Source: a crenarchaeote SCGC AAA261-N23
Lineage (GTDB): Archaea > Thermoproteota > Thermoprotei > Gearchaeales > Gearchaeaceae
Length of the DNA: 13,229 nucleotides
Assembly (NCBI GenBank): GCA_000375685.1
Contig: AQVQ01000032.1
Span: 1-13,229 of the forward strand
Reading direction: 5' to 3'
Position numbers and translations under genes: made by a program. Shown here piece by piece: positions 7,001 to 13,229 of this stretch (its first letter is position 1; each line of letters starts with the position of its first letter). Below the pieces are notes generated by a model. That model worked only from the letters and a program-made list of their open reading frames with translations, was not told the origin of the DNA and ran no database searches.

Positions 7001-9721
7001 TTTTCTTCTTGAAATTACTAACATCGTAGCTACTATTGCAATAGCAACAAGCAATACAATTACTCCTATTAATGTATAGTTTAGAGAACTGTTGGCTAAT
7101 ATTTTTGTTGGACCGCTTATTTTAATTGATAAATTGCTATCAGTACTGTATATCGTTCCGCTCCATGAAGAAAACCCATATAAAAATGAATTTAAGTTTG
7201 CTTTGACTTCTAAAGTAGAGTTAACAGGCAAATACAATGTAATACTGGATCCTTCGTTTATCGTTCCTGTATTGTTTAATACGTTATAAACAAGGGTTAA
7301 ACCATTCGAAGCCGATATTGTTACTTGCGCATAGAATATTCCCTCTTCGGTTATAGCGTCTCGAATTACTAATGTTATATTTGCATCAGAACCTGTGTAA
7401 GAACCTACTCCTTCTCCTATCCAATTTATAAATTTCCATCCAGGTTCCGTTTGCACTATTATCTGAATTTCTTGGTTTTCATTATACCAGCCTGATTTTA
7501 CATTTATAGTTCCTGCTTGATTGGGGTCAATCTTAATTGTTATATAGTATTGATGGTAGTATACTAAATTAATCTTCATACTTTGAACCACTTCTCCAGT
7601 TGTATTCTGCAAACTGAACCATCTTTCTTTTTCATTCGATCCTGGTAAAGGATTTGGTATATTCCAATGCGAATTTGCATCAAGCCATCTTGTTATATTG
7701 TTGATTATATAAGCTGTTGTACTCGTTCCAAATTGAACATAGCTGAATGGAATTGCATTTTTAGTTTGACTTCCTACAAAACTTATAGATATGCTAAATA
7801 GATACTGATGATAGTAAATTACGTTTACCGTTTCGGGGCTATTTATATATCCTGTTGCGTTTAAGCTTATCCACCTTTCCGTTTGATTTGAACCTTTTAA
7901 AGGATTCAGGAAAGAATATTTAGAACCAGCATCAACCCATGTATTTACAAATTTCCAATTCGAAACACTAACTGTAATGTTTTTACCAAATTGATAAAAA
8001 GAAAAATCTGGCGCGATGTAATTTCCTCCACCTATAATAGTATAAGTGAAGTTTACATTGTATTGATGGTAATAAACAAAATTTAGCACCAAACTTTGCT
8101 TCACAATTCCGCTTGTTGTTTGATTTGTTTCCCACATTTCTGTTTTGTTTGATCCAGGAAGAATGTTATCTACCATCCAAGGGCTGTCTGGATCTGCTTG
8201 ATATATTGCTGGCTGTTCTGTTATCGTAACTGTTCTTTTTACTGATTGGAAGTAATAAGTTAAAGTAGGGTTTAAGTATCCTTTTCCTCCACCTATTACT
8301 GAAAAACTTACTTCAATATAAAATCCTAGTGAAATTTGCGCAATGTAAGTTCCCCAGCCAATACTCCCTCTGCCATATTCCCCAGCAACCCATATAGAAT
8401 TAGGTGTTGAAGGGTCAATTGCAGCACTAAAATAATCTCCGTATCTACAAACTCCGTTATTACAGATTGTCGTTTCAGGTCCCGTTCCATTCTTAATAAC
8501 TTTTAAGAACTGTTGGTTTCCTATTTTATAATATATCATTATTCCTGGATAGTTGCTTTGCGATGAATATCCAAAAACTACTAGAGGAATGTTACCACTA
8601 ATCAATCTTATTGCACCATAAAACAAAAAATTGTTTTTAATTGAAACATCGTAATCTTGAGATATACTACTGGAAGTTACATTTATTTGAATTACTCTTA
8701 TACACGTTCTTAAAGCTACATCACCCGGCGGTAAGCATTGATCATTTGCTGTTAGCCAAATTTTTCCATCTTGATAAAAAGCATCCTGAACTCTACTATC
8801 TCCTGTATCTATGGTATTGGAGGATCCCAGCTGTGGTACTGGTTGGAGATTATTTGGCAATGGATTTATATTTAGATAGGACGCGTTAACTATGATACTG
8901 TTAGGCAGAGTGCCACTTATTTCGTATAATTTCATCAAGTTTGGTGCTATTGTTTGGGTGGATACCATGTAGAATGTTTTACTGCTTGTTAAGTGCAACA
9001 CTGGTCTTATTGAAGCAGCTGATGAATCGGTTGAGGAATATATGTTAACAGCCTCTCCCTTTATCATTTGTGATTTGTTGGCAATCCAGTATTGAGAATA
9101 TACAAAGTTTTGACCATTAAAATCATTAGCTGTTACTACAAGGAAATTATCGTTTACTCCTATGTAGGGCTGATCAGGAAAATAATTATTAGTGGTATAA
9201 AATTTATAATTGAACCATTGACCGTTAGGATTATTAGAAGTTGAAACTGCTACCAATACTGCGTTTATATCATATACAGAAGCAAAGAATCTACCACTGC
9301 TATTATCATAAATTATTCTTGGATCACCAATATCTTCGGTAGCTGGAACATTGAATAAAGAATACAAAGAAATGTAATTTAAAAATGTTCCATTCTTATA
9401 CCAAACTGCGCCAATTACATTTACTAGTTCGACAATGTATTTATCACTTACAGCTATCTGAGTATCAGGCGGCACCCAATTATTAACATAAGGTCCATTA
9501 TTACCATAATGTATTCCTTCAAAAGATTTTATAATAGAAACATTTTGTTGTTCATTTGAAGGTAAATATTCTTTGCTAAAATTCAAGTTGTAATAATTTT
9601 GAATATTTTGGTTCTTGCTTACTATAAGATTCTCATGACTATTTAAAGCAAAACTGTTTGTAGAATGGAATAAAAACAACGCTAAAAAAATTAATACGAT
9701 TAACGTAACATAAATTTTCAT
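6989..9721 (-). CDS. large secreted, C-terminally membrane-anchored surface protein with tandem repeats
   Basis: The protein is 910 aa. A signal peptide occupies about 1-25 (hydrophobic VTLIVLIFLALFLF, then SFA). A broad N-terminal domain (about 60-470) has the PPDTQIAV, GDPRIIYDNSSGRFFASV and FPDQPYIGV motifs seen in beta-propeller-like secreted proteins, plus paired cysteines (QC...TC and TICNNGVCRYGDYF) that could form disulfides. About 470-735 holds three tandem units of roughly 87 residues, each ending in YYHQY (near 551, 638 and 724) after a GSN..E.W motif (near 522, 609 and 694). About 735-860 looks like an InlB-type beta repeat (PGWKFINWIGEG). A single membrane helix lies near 880-900, then RRKLRK inside. 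Many N-x-S/T sites suggest heavy glycosylation. Function is unknown; adhesin or S-layer-associated enzyme are guesses. A TATA box (9741-9750) lies 20-29 bases upstream. Confidence 0.75.
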   Translation of the reverse strand: MKIYVTLIVLIFLALFLFHSTNSFALNSHENLIVSKNQNIQNYYNLNFSKEYLPSNEQQNVSIIKSFEGIHYGNNGPYVNNWVPPDTQIAVSDKYIVELVNVIGAVWYKNGTFLNYISLYSLFNVPATEDIGDPRIIYDNSSGRFFASVYDINAVLVAVSTSNNPNGQWFNYKFYTTNNYFPDQPYIGVNDNFLVVTANDFNGQNFVYSQYWIANKSQMIKGEAVNIYSSTDSSAASIRPVLHLTSSKTFYMVSTQTIAPNLMKLYEISGTLPNSIIVNASYLNINPLPNNLQPVPQLGSSNTIDTGDSRVQDAFYQDGKIWLTANDQCLPPGDVALRTCIRVIQINVTSSSISQDYDVSIKNNFLFYGAIRLISGNIPLVVFGYSSQSNYPGIMIYYKIGNQQFLKVIKNGTGPETTICNNGVCRYGDYFSAAIDPSTPNSIWVAGEYGRGSIGWGTYIAQISLGFYIEVSFSVIGGGKGYLNPTLTYYFQSVKRTVTITEQPAIYQADPDSPWMVDNILPGSNKTEMWETNQTTSGIVKQSLVLNFVYYHQYNVNFTYTIIGGGNYIAPDFSFYQFGKNITVSVSNWKFVNTWVDAGSKYSFLNPLKGSNQTERWISLNATGYINSPETVNVIYYHQYLFSISISFVGSQTKNAIPFSYVQFGTSTTAYIINNITRWLDANSHWNIPNPLPGSNEKERWFSLQNTTGEVVQSMKINLVYYHQYYITIKIDPNQAGTINVKSGWYNENQEIQIIVQTEPGWKFINWIGEGVGSYTGSDANITLVIRDAITEEGIFYAQVTISASNGLTLVYNVLNNTGTINEGSSITLYLPVNSTLEVKANLNSFLYGFSSWSGTIYSTDSNLSIKISGPTKILANSSLNYTLIGVIVLLVAIAIVATMLVISRRKLRK

Positions 9722-9740
9722 ATAAGTATAGATTAGCTGT

Positions 9741-9750
9741 GATATAAAAA
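9741..9750 (-). promoter_or_regulatory. TATA box of the surface protein gene
   Basis: Minus-strand TTTTTATATC lies 20-29 bases before the ATG at 9721, consistent with a transcript that starts very close to the start codon. Confidence 0.45.
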
Positions 9751-9762
9751 ACTATTGCATTA

Positions 9763-10865
9763 TCACCTTGAAGAAATTAAGACAACTACTGCGGCTATGA
9801 TGGAAACCAAAAAAGCATACCAATAGGCAAAGTTTAATCCATACAGAATTCCCATGACCAGATTTCCTGTGAAGAATCCTACACTCCTAAATGCAGATAA
9901 CATACCCATACCTTGACCCTCCTGCGGGTATATCTTTGAAACTATCGTAGGTTCGAGAGTTTCAACAATTCCTACAGCAATTCCAAGGAAAGCTGAAGCA
10001 ATAAATAACATGAATAATTCAGAGAATAGTTGGAAGAATAGGCTTCCTATTGCAGCTACCAAATAACCAATAGCTAGCAGTGTAATCTCATTTAATTTTA
10101 ATCTTCCGAACACATATCCAGTTAAGGATGATACTAAAAGGAAGAACAAATACGCTAATGTTCCTAGGTAAGGCTGATTCGTTCTTTCTGTTACTGTTAT
10201 TATGGGAAAACCAAAGGAAAAGTATCCAAAACCAAACAAAGCAGTTGCTATCATTATCCCACTGAAAAGTTTTATATTAGGTTTTCTTAGTGCAATTTTA
10301 GTCTTTGAAAAAATAGGCTTTACGAAAAAAAAGCAGTAAAGTGCTAACTGTTAAAGGGATAACAGTTGTTAGCATAAATACCTTAAGATTAAGGTTTAAA
10401 TAGAAAACTATCGTGATGTATCCAACAGCAATCGATGCTCCAGCTATATCTAACGCATGAAGTATTCCGTAGGCCTCCTGTCTTTCATTTTCTTCAGTTA
10501 CTTCTGTAAGCAAGGCTCTTCGAGGTGGTGTCCTTAAATTACGCATCCACCATCCCCAAGAAAATAAAACTATCGCAATGTAGTAGTTTTCTGTCGAAAC
10601 TATCAATGACATTAATGGAATTAAAGCATTTCCCAAAATAGACATCTTTTTTGATCCATATTTATCCGCAAGAACGCCGCCTACAAATCCAAAAAAAGGC
10701 TCCAATACCATAGTTAATTGCTTCTGCAAAACCATACAAGACTATGGGGGCACCTAGAATGTAAACGAGATATATAGGGAATACAGATATGGCGGCTTGA
10801 TAACCAAGATCTGCAAAGAAAGCCGAAAATGAGATGTAGAGAACTTGAGTTAATCTTTTAATCAT
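9763..10865 (-). pseudogene. MFS transporter in three frames (two frameshifts)
   Basis: The pieces are 10865 to about 10695, about 10697 to 10332, and about 10325 to 9763. Joined, they give roughly 366 aa, the normal size of a 12-helix major facilitator. The first piece has the first helices (MIKRLTQVLYISFSAFFADLG...). The second begins with the MFS loop signature GGVLADKYGSKKM and has RTPPRRALLTEV...EAYGILHALD. The third runs from KTKIALRKPNIKLFSGIM through six helices. The first break is at T7 on the coding strand (plus A7, 10691-10697): with six T the reading is YGIGAFFGFVGGVLADKYG. The second is at T8 (plus A8, 10325-10332): with seven T the reading is LLFFVKPIFSKTKIALRKP. The substrate is unknown. 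It follows an ABC-ATPase remnant by 7 bases. It may be decaying, or the shifts may be sequencing errors. Confidence 0.75.
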
Positions 10866-10872
10866 TGCATAT

Positions 10873-11114
10873 TCAATTTTTAAACTTATTTAAAACTTTT
10901 TCTTGAGTAATAATTTTGTAACATAATACTTTTGCAAAACCATTTGTCGGTTTCCTTAGACAATCTAAAATATCTACGATAATAGTTTTACCTGCACTGT
11001 TTGGGCCTACTAAAAAAATTCCTCTTTATAAATTTTAAAAGAAACGTTATCTACAGCTAATAATTTTCTATAGGACTTAGTTAAATTCTTAGCTTCGATT
11101 GTAACTTCATTCAT
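10873..11114 (-). pseudogene. ABC transporter ATPase remnant
   Basis: From ATG at 11114 the minus strand encodes NEVTIEAKNLTKSYRKLLAV, then DNVSFKIYKEEFF and a stop (11012-11010). In another frame it continues with IFLVGPNSAGKTIIVDIL and ends at a stop at 10875-10873. Adding one A in the AA of GAGGAATTTTTTT joins the frames as KIYKEEIFLVGPNSAGKT, the A-loop strand plus Walker A (GPNSAGKT) of an ABC ATPase. The reading then stops after about 80 residues, so Q-loop, signature, Walker B and H-loop are all missing. It is a real fragment, not a mere frameshift. It was probably the ATPase of an ABC exporter; the partner permease is not here. Confidence 0.75.
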
Positions 11115-11159
11115 CAAATAGCAAATCTTATCCTAATAAATCTGTATTGGAAGGATTAA

Positions 11160-11891
11160 CTAACTTGCAAATAATCCTAACATTATCATGAATGTTCCTA
11201 GGAAAAGCAAAGAAAGTCTTCCTGCTCTTATCATTATTGAAGTATCTTGAACAACTCTAACTACTCCTTTGTAAGTTAAAGCTACCACTAAACTTTGGGC
11301 TATCCATGATCCTAATCCGAATAACAAGCCTACTAAGAAACTAAACATTGAAGGTAAGAAAGTAACCGTTGCGACAGTAAGTATTAACACAACTATAAAA
11401 TCTCCACCGAATGCGGCTGCTAAACCATGTACCCAAATAACTTTATAGTCGGCAGTTTTTTCTTTTTTATCTTCTTTTCTATGAATTAGTAAAGCTAAAG
11501 CAACGGATATCATGGTAACTCCTACTATAATATCTACATATGTATCCAGATTGTTGCTTGTAAAGAAAGAGAATACATCACCTGTTAATGCACTCAAAGC
11601 AGTCCATACAACGGTTAATGCTCCAGCAAATACTGCAGTGGATAATAAAGCTCCTTTCAATTTTCTTTGCATTAAACCATAAGAAATCGTAATAGGCCAT
11701 GTGTGTTCATCAGGTTTTAAACCATGTATCATTCCTATTAGTCCAATTGCTACAAACCAATAGGCACCTAAGCTTTCAAGTATGTATTTTGCAATAGGTA
11801 ATAATATCTCTGGCAGAGAAAGTATTGCTACAATTAATGCAACAGAAATTATTAATGCAATTATTAACTCTTCTCTTTTAATTTTTAGCAT
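11160..11891 (-). CDS. NicO/NiCoT-like divalent metal (Ni/Co) transporter, tentative
   Basis: This is a 243-aa integral membrane protein with six or seven predicted helices (about 8-32, 43-60, 81-103, 115-137, 152-178, 182-206, 222-242) and a charged loop KEDKKEKTADYK (139-150). The best clue is IHGLKPDEHTWPI (55-67): a histidine, then an acidic residue and a second histidine (His56, Asp61, Glu62, His63), recalling the H-x4-D-H helix of nickel/cobalt transporters of the NicO/NiCoT and LysE-like groups. A second conserved-looking block is VHGLAAAFGGDF (154-165). Import or export cannot be told. Alternatives are a TauE/LysE-type exporter. A near-perfect 35-bp palindrome covers the start codon and sits just after the TATA box, so expression is probably repressed by a ligand-sensing regulator, which fits a metal transporter. 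Next downstream on the same strand, after 45 bases, is the ABC remnant. Confidence 0.5.
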   Translation of the reverse strand: MLKIKREELIIALIISVALIVAILSLPEILLPIAKYILESLGAYWFVAIGLIGMIHGLKPDEHTWPITISYGLMQRKLKGALLSTAVFAGALTVVWTALSALTGDVFSFFTSNNLDTYVDIIVGVTMISVALALLIHRKEDKKEKTADYKVIWVHGLAAAFGGDFIVVLILTVATVTFLPSMFSFLVGLLFGLGSWIAQSLVVALTYKGVVRVVQDTSIMIRAGRLSLLFLGTFMIMLGLFAS

Positions 11892-11919
11892 TATCCTAGT
11901 AGTATTAGGATGATGCTAA
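11885..11919. promoter_or_regulatory. operator-like palindrome over the transporter start
   Basis: On the minus strand the arms are TTAGCATCATCCTA and TAGGATAATGCTAA, separated by 7 bases (ATACTAC). Thirteen of fourteen positions pair. The ATG start codon at 11891-11889 lies inside the right arm. The element fills the space between TATA box and start codon, the classic place for an archaeal repressor. Which regulator binds is unknown; size and symmetry suit a dimeric metal-dependent repressor. An 8-base half-site TTATCCTA recurs at 11128-11135, upstream of the ABC remnant. Confidence 0.65.
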
Positions 11920-11927
11920 TATTTAAA
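11920..11927 (-). promoter_or_regulatory. TATA box of the transporter
   Basis: Minus-strand AAAGATTTAAATATT contains TTTAAATA, 29-36 bases before the ATG at 11891, with a purine-rich BRE-like stretch before it. It directly abuts the palindrome, so an occupied operator would block initiation. Confidence 0.55.
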
Positions 11928-12213
11928 TCTTTACTTTTGATAATTTCTGGATGGCTATACTTATAAAATTTTGACATGAAATGCTTATTCTTTGTCATGT
12001 AAATCGATAACAAAAATTCTTTAATGTTCCAATTTATTTGAAATGATTGCAACTGTTGTACCTATTAGTAAAGATATTAGCATTGAGCGAAAACCAATTA
12101 CATTTCAGGAAAGCAGTGGTTAGATATAAAATATTAAATAATCTAAAACAAGGTCTCTAACATTTACCCGAATATTAGAATTCATCATTAGTTAAGAACA
12201 AACCCCATTTTAA

Positions 12214-12245
12214 AGGTAAAATAAGAGTTAAAGTGTTATTTACCT
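12214..12245. repeat. imperfect inverted repeat (hairpin-capable)
   Basis: AGGTAAAATAA (12214-12224) and TTATTTACCT (12236-12245) pair over ten positions with one bulged A, around an 11-base loop. It could be an operator or chance in AT-rich DNA. Confidence 0.3.
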
Positions 12246-12514
12246 AAAACAATTCAATAATATACTTTATGTAACCATATTTAAATTTTTAAGAATAATA
12301 GTTTAATTTTAATATTGACTTTTTACTTTATCTTATAATAAGATTATTTTTCATCTTATTTTAATAAAAATCACATATATTACAAATTAGATTATACGAT
12401 TTTTAATTTTAATTTTTATTCTTAATCGAGAAAAACCTAGTTTATTCTATTATTAACTCTGTATTGTCAGGCGACATCGGTTAAGTTAACATAATTCAGT
12501 ATTTATCGTTTAAT

Positions 12515-12541
12515 TTGGTATAAAATTGGTATAAATTTGGG
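12515..12541 (+). repeat. 11-bp tandem repeat upstream of the terminal gene
   Basis: TTGGTATAAAA, TTGGTATAAAT and a third partial TTGGG follow one another directly, one helical turn apart. They lie just upstream of the presumed TATA box (12547-12554) of the gene at 12581. Each unit contains a TATA-like GTATAAA. Confidence 0.5.
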
Positions 12542-12546
12542 CAAAT

Positions 12547-12554
12547 CTTTAAAT
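12547..12554 (+). promoter_or_regulatory. TATA box of the terminal secreted protein gene
   Basis: CAAATCTTTAAATTTAC holds CTTTAAAT, 27-34 bases before the ATG at 12581, which would give a leaderless or nearly leaderless mRNA. Confidence 0.5.
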
Positions 12555-12580
12555 TTACTTAATTCAAACTAATAAGCATT

Positions 12581-13229
12581 ATGAATAGATGGACATATGT
12601 CTCAATTGGATTAGCAGTTCTGGTTGTGATTCTTGGTTTCACAACCGGCTATTTTTACATGCAGTACCAAAGCTATCTTTCAAGCTATCAGAGCGTTTCG
12701 AAACCTGCGACTCCACTATTTACTGTAGCAGGGCAAGCTTCAGCTATAATTAGCAATGGGCATCCTGCAGTATTGAGAGTGGGAAACTTAATCGCTATAG
12801 TGCCTTCAGGTACCGAAGCTGAAACCCCGCAGGGTAATTTAACGACTTTTAATTTCACTTTGGTATTGTTTTCTGTTTCAAATATTGCTTCGCCACCAAA
12901 TTCAACTTTAAAACCATTATTTGCTTATGCTTTTGAGGTTAACGGTCAAATATCTCCAAATATCTCATTCATAAATAATTCAACAGGTAAACCACAACCT
13001 ATAATAAGCATAGTATATGCTCCTAATACTTGGACTAGTTGGACATGGTTGGGTGGCACATTTAATGGAACAGCCTATGTTGGTGGAAAGTATGCTTTTG
13101 CTAATTCATGGATTTACGGAAATAATGTAATGGTAAATATCGCTATAAGTGCACATTGTAACAGGGTTAATGTAAGAGATGGGCACACAGAATGTGTTAG
13201 TGTAAAGCTGTCTAGTAACGTAACTATTG
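12581..13229 (+). CDS. secreted or membrane-anchored protein, partial, chimeric at its 3' end
   Basis: The open frame starts at ATG 12581 and runs off the window (216 codons). Residues about 5-27 (TYVSIGLAVLVVILGFTTGYFY) form a signal anchor, so the rest is outside the cell. The outside part is rich in Asn, Ser and Thr with several N-x-S/T sites (NLTTFNFT, NSTL, NIS, NNST, NGTA), as in archaeal glycoproteins. I do not recognise a domain; WTSWTWLGGTFNGTAYVGG is a tryptophan- and glycine-rich patch. From codon about 185 (13135) the DNA is an exact copy of asd in the same reading frame (NIAISAHCNRVNVRDG...). That tail is almost certainly not part of the real protein, so only 12581-13134 should be trusted. 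Confidence 0.6.
   Translation, partial: MNRWTYVSIGLAVLVVILGFTTGYFYMQYQSYLSSYQSVSKPATPLFTVAGQASAIISNGHPAVLRVGNLIAIVPSGTEAETPQGNLTTFNFTLVLFSVSNIASPPNSTLKPLFAYAFEVNGQISPNISFINNSTGKPQPIISIVYAPNTWTSWTWLGGTFNGTAYVGGKYAFANSWIYGNNVMVNIAISAHCNRVNVRDGHTECVSVKLSSNVTI
13135..13229 (+). repeat. inverted exact copy of 95 bases of asd at the window end
   Basis: Identical to the reverse complement of 3908-4002. The junction is at ATGG(T/C)AAATATCGC: ATGG at 13130-13133 also matches, with one mismatch at 13134. The copy is truncated by the window edge, so its true length is unknown. Confidence 0.95.

Larger units (their letters stand above)
11892..12580. other. AT-rich intergenic region, about 690 bases, no convincing gene
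   Basis: Beyond the operator and promoter at its left end and the promoter at its right end, I see no protein gene or structured RNA I can name. It holds an inverted repeat ACATGA-N15-TCATGT (11974-12000), a 26-codon open frame (12042-12122, probably chance), a hairpin-capable repeat (12214-12245), a small palindrome TCTTATAATAAGA (12331-12343) in a very AT-rich stretch (12290-12425), and 11-bp tandem repeats (12515-12541). Both flanking genes point away from it, so it carries two divergent promoters and may hold a lost gene. Confidence 0.5.

Noticed and set aside
8641..8889. Open frame of 82 codons antisense to the surface protein
   Set aside because: No start signal and a composition that is simply the complement of the real gene.
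10308..10313. The A6 run as the site of the second MFS frameshift
   Set aside because: Correcting it gives RKAYFSKTK, which is possible, but correcting the longer A8 run gives LLFFVKPIFSKTK, a more natural end of a helix and start of a loop. A8 is the better candidate, not the only one.
12042..12122. 26-codon plus-strand frame (MIATVVPISKDIS...)
   Set aside because: Too short, with no Shine-Dalgarno or well-placed TATA box. It could be a relic of a lost gene, but I recognise no family.
11892..12580. CRISPR array or insertion-sequence ends in the intergenic region
   Set aside because: No regularly spaced repeats of 24-37 bases and no terminal inverted repeats with flanking target duplication were found; the small repeats there are isolated.

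Overview
This AT-rich window looks archaeal, most likely from a thermoacidophilic Thermoproteota lineage (Sulfolobales-like; the lineage is an inference). The evidence is an archaeal-type SRP RNA, a tRNA-Ser with G73 and no encoded CCA, TATA boxes about 25-35 bases before start codons with almost no leaders, an archaeal-type aspartate-semialdehyde dehydrogenase, and a large secreted protein with tandem YYHQY repeats. Both ends look like raw contig ends: the SRP RNA is cut at base 1, and a partial ORF runs off the end.

Layout. Bases 1-203 (-): tRNA-Ser(GGA), then the 5' part of the SRP RNA. Bases 234-2624 (+): a tight three-gene operon of PfkB-type sugar kinase, cytosine-C5 methyltransferase and SPOUT-fold methyltransferase-like protein. 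Bases 2617-6013 (-): lysC and asd (aspartate to aspartate semialdehyde), followed by a frameshifted luciferase-like oxidoreductase with its own promoter. Bases 6203-7000 (+): a DUF5519 'luciferase domain' protein, converging on a 910-aa membrane-anchored surface protein (6989-9721, -). Bases 9763-11114 (-): a decayed stretch with an MFS transporter in three frames and an ABC ATPase remnant. Bases 11160-11891 (-): a NicO/NiCoT-like metal transporter with a strong operator-like palindrome over its start. Bases 11892-12580: an AT-rich intergenic region. From 12581 (+): a secreted protein whose last 95 bases are an exact inverted copy of part of asd.

How the genes work together. lysC and asd make the first two steps of the aspartate pathway and are coupled by a Shine-Dalgarno sequence inside the lysC end; the first genes of most units look leaderless. 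The kinase, C5-methyltransferase and SPOUT genes are probably co-expressed. There is no restriction enzyme beside the methyltransferase, so RNA modification is at least as plausible as defence. The metal transporter appears to be under a repressor that binds between TATA box and start.

Most notable: the 35-bp palindrome at the transporter start; the terminal 95-bp inverted copy of asd, probably a chimera; three +1 shifts, each in a 7-8 base A/T run, in two genes; and the kinase/C5-methyltransferase/SPOUT operon. I saw no CRISPR array, intact insertion sequence or clear multi-gene defence island.
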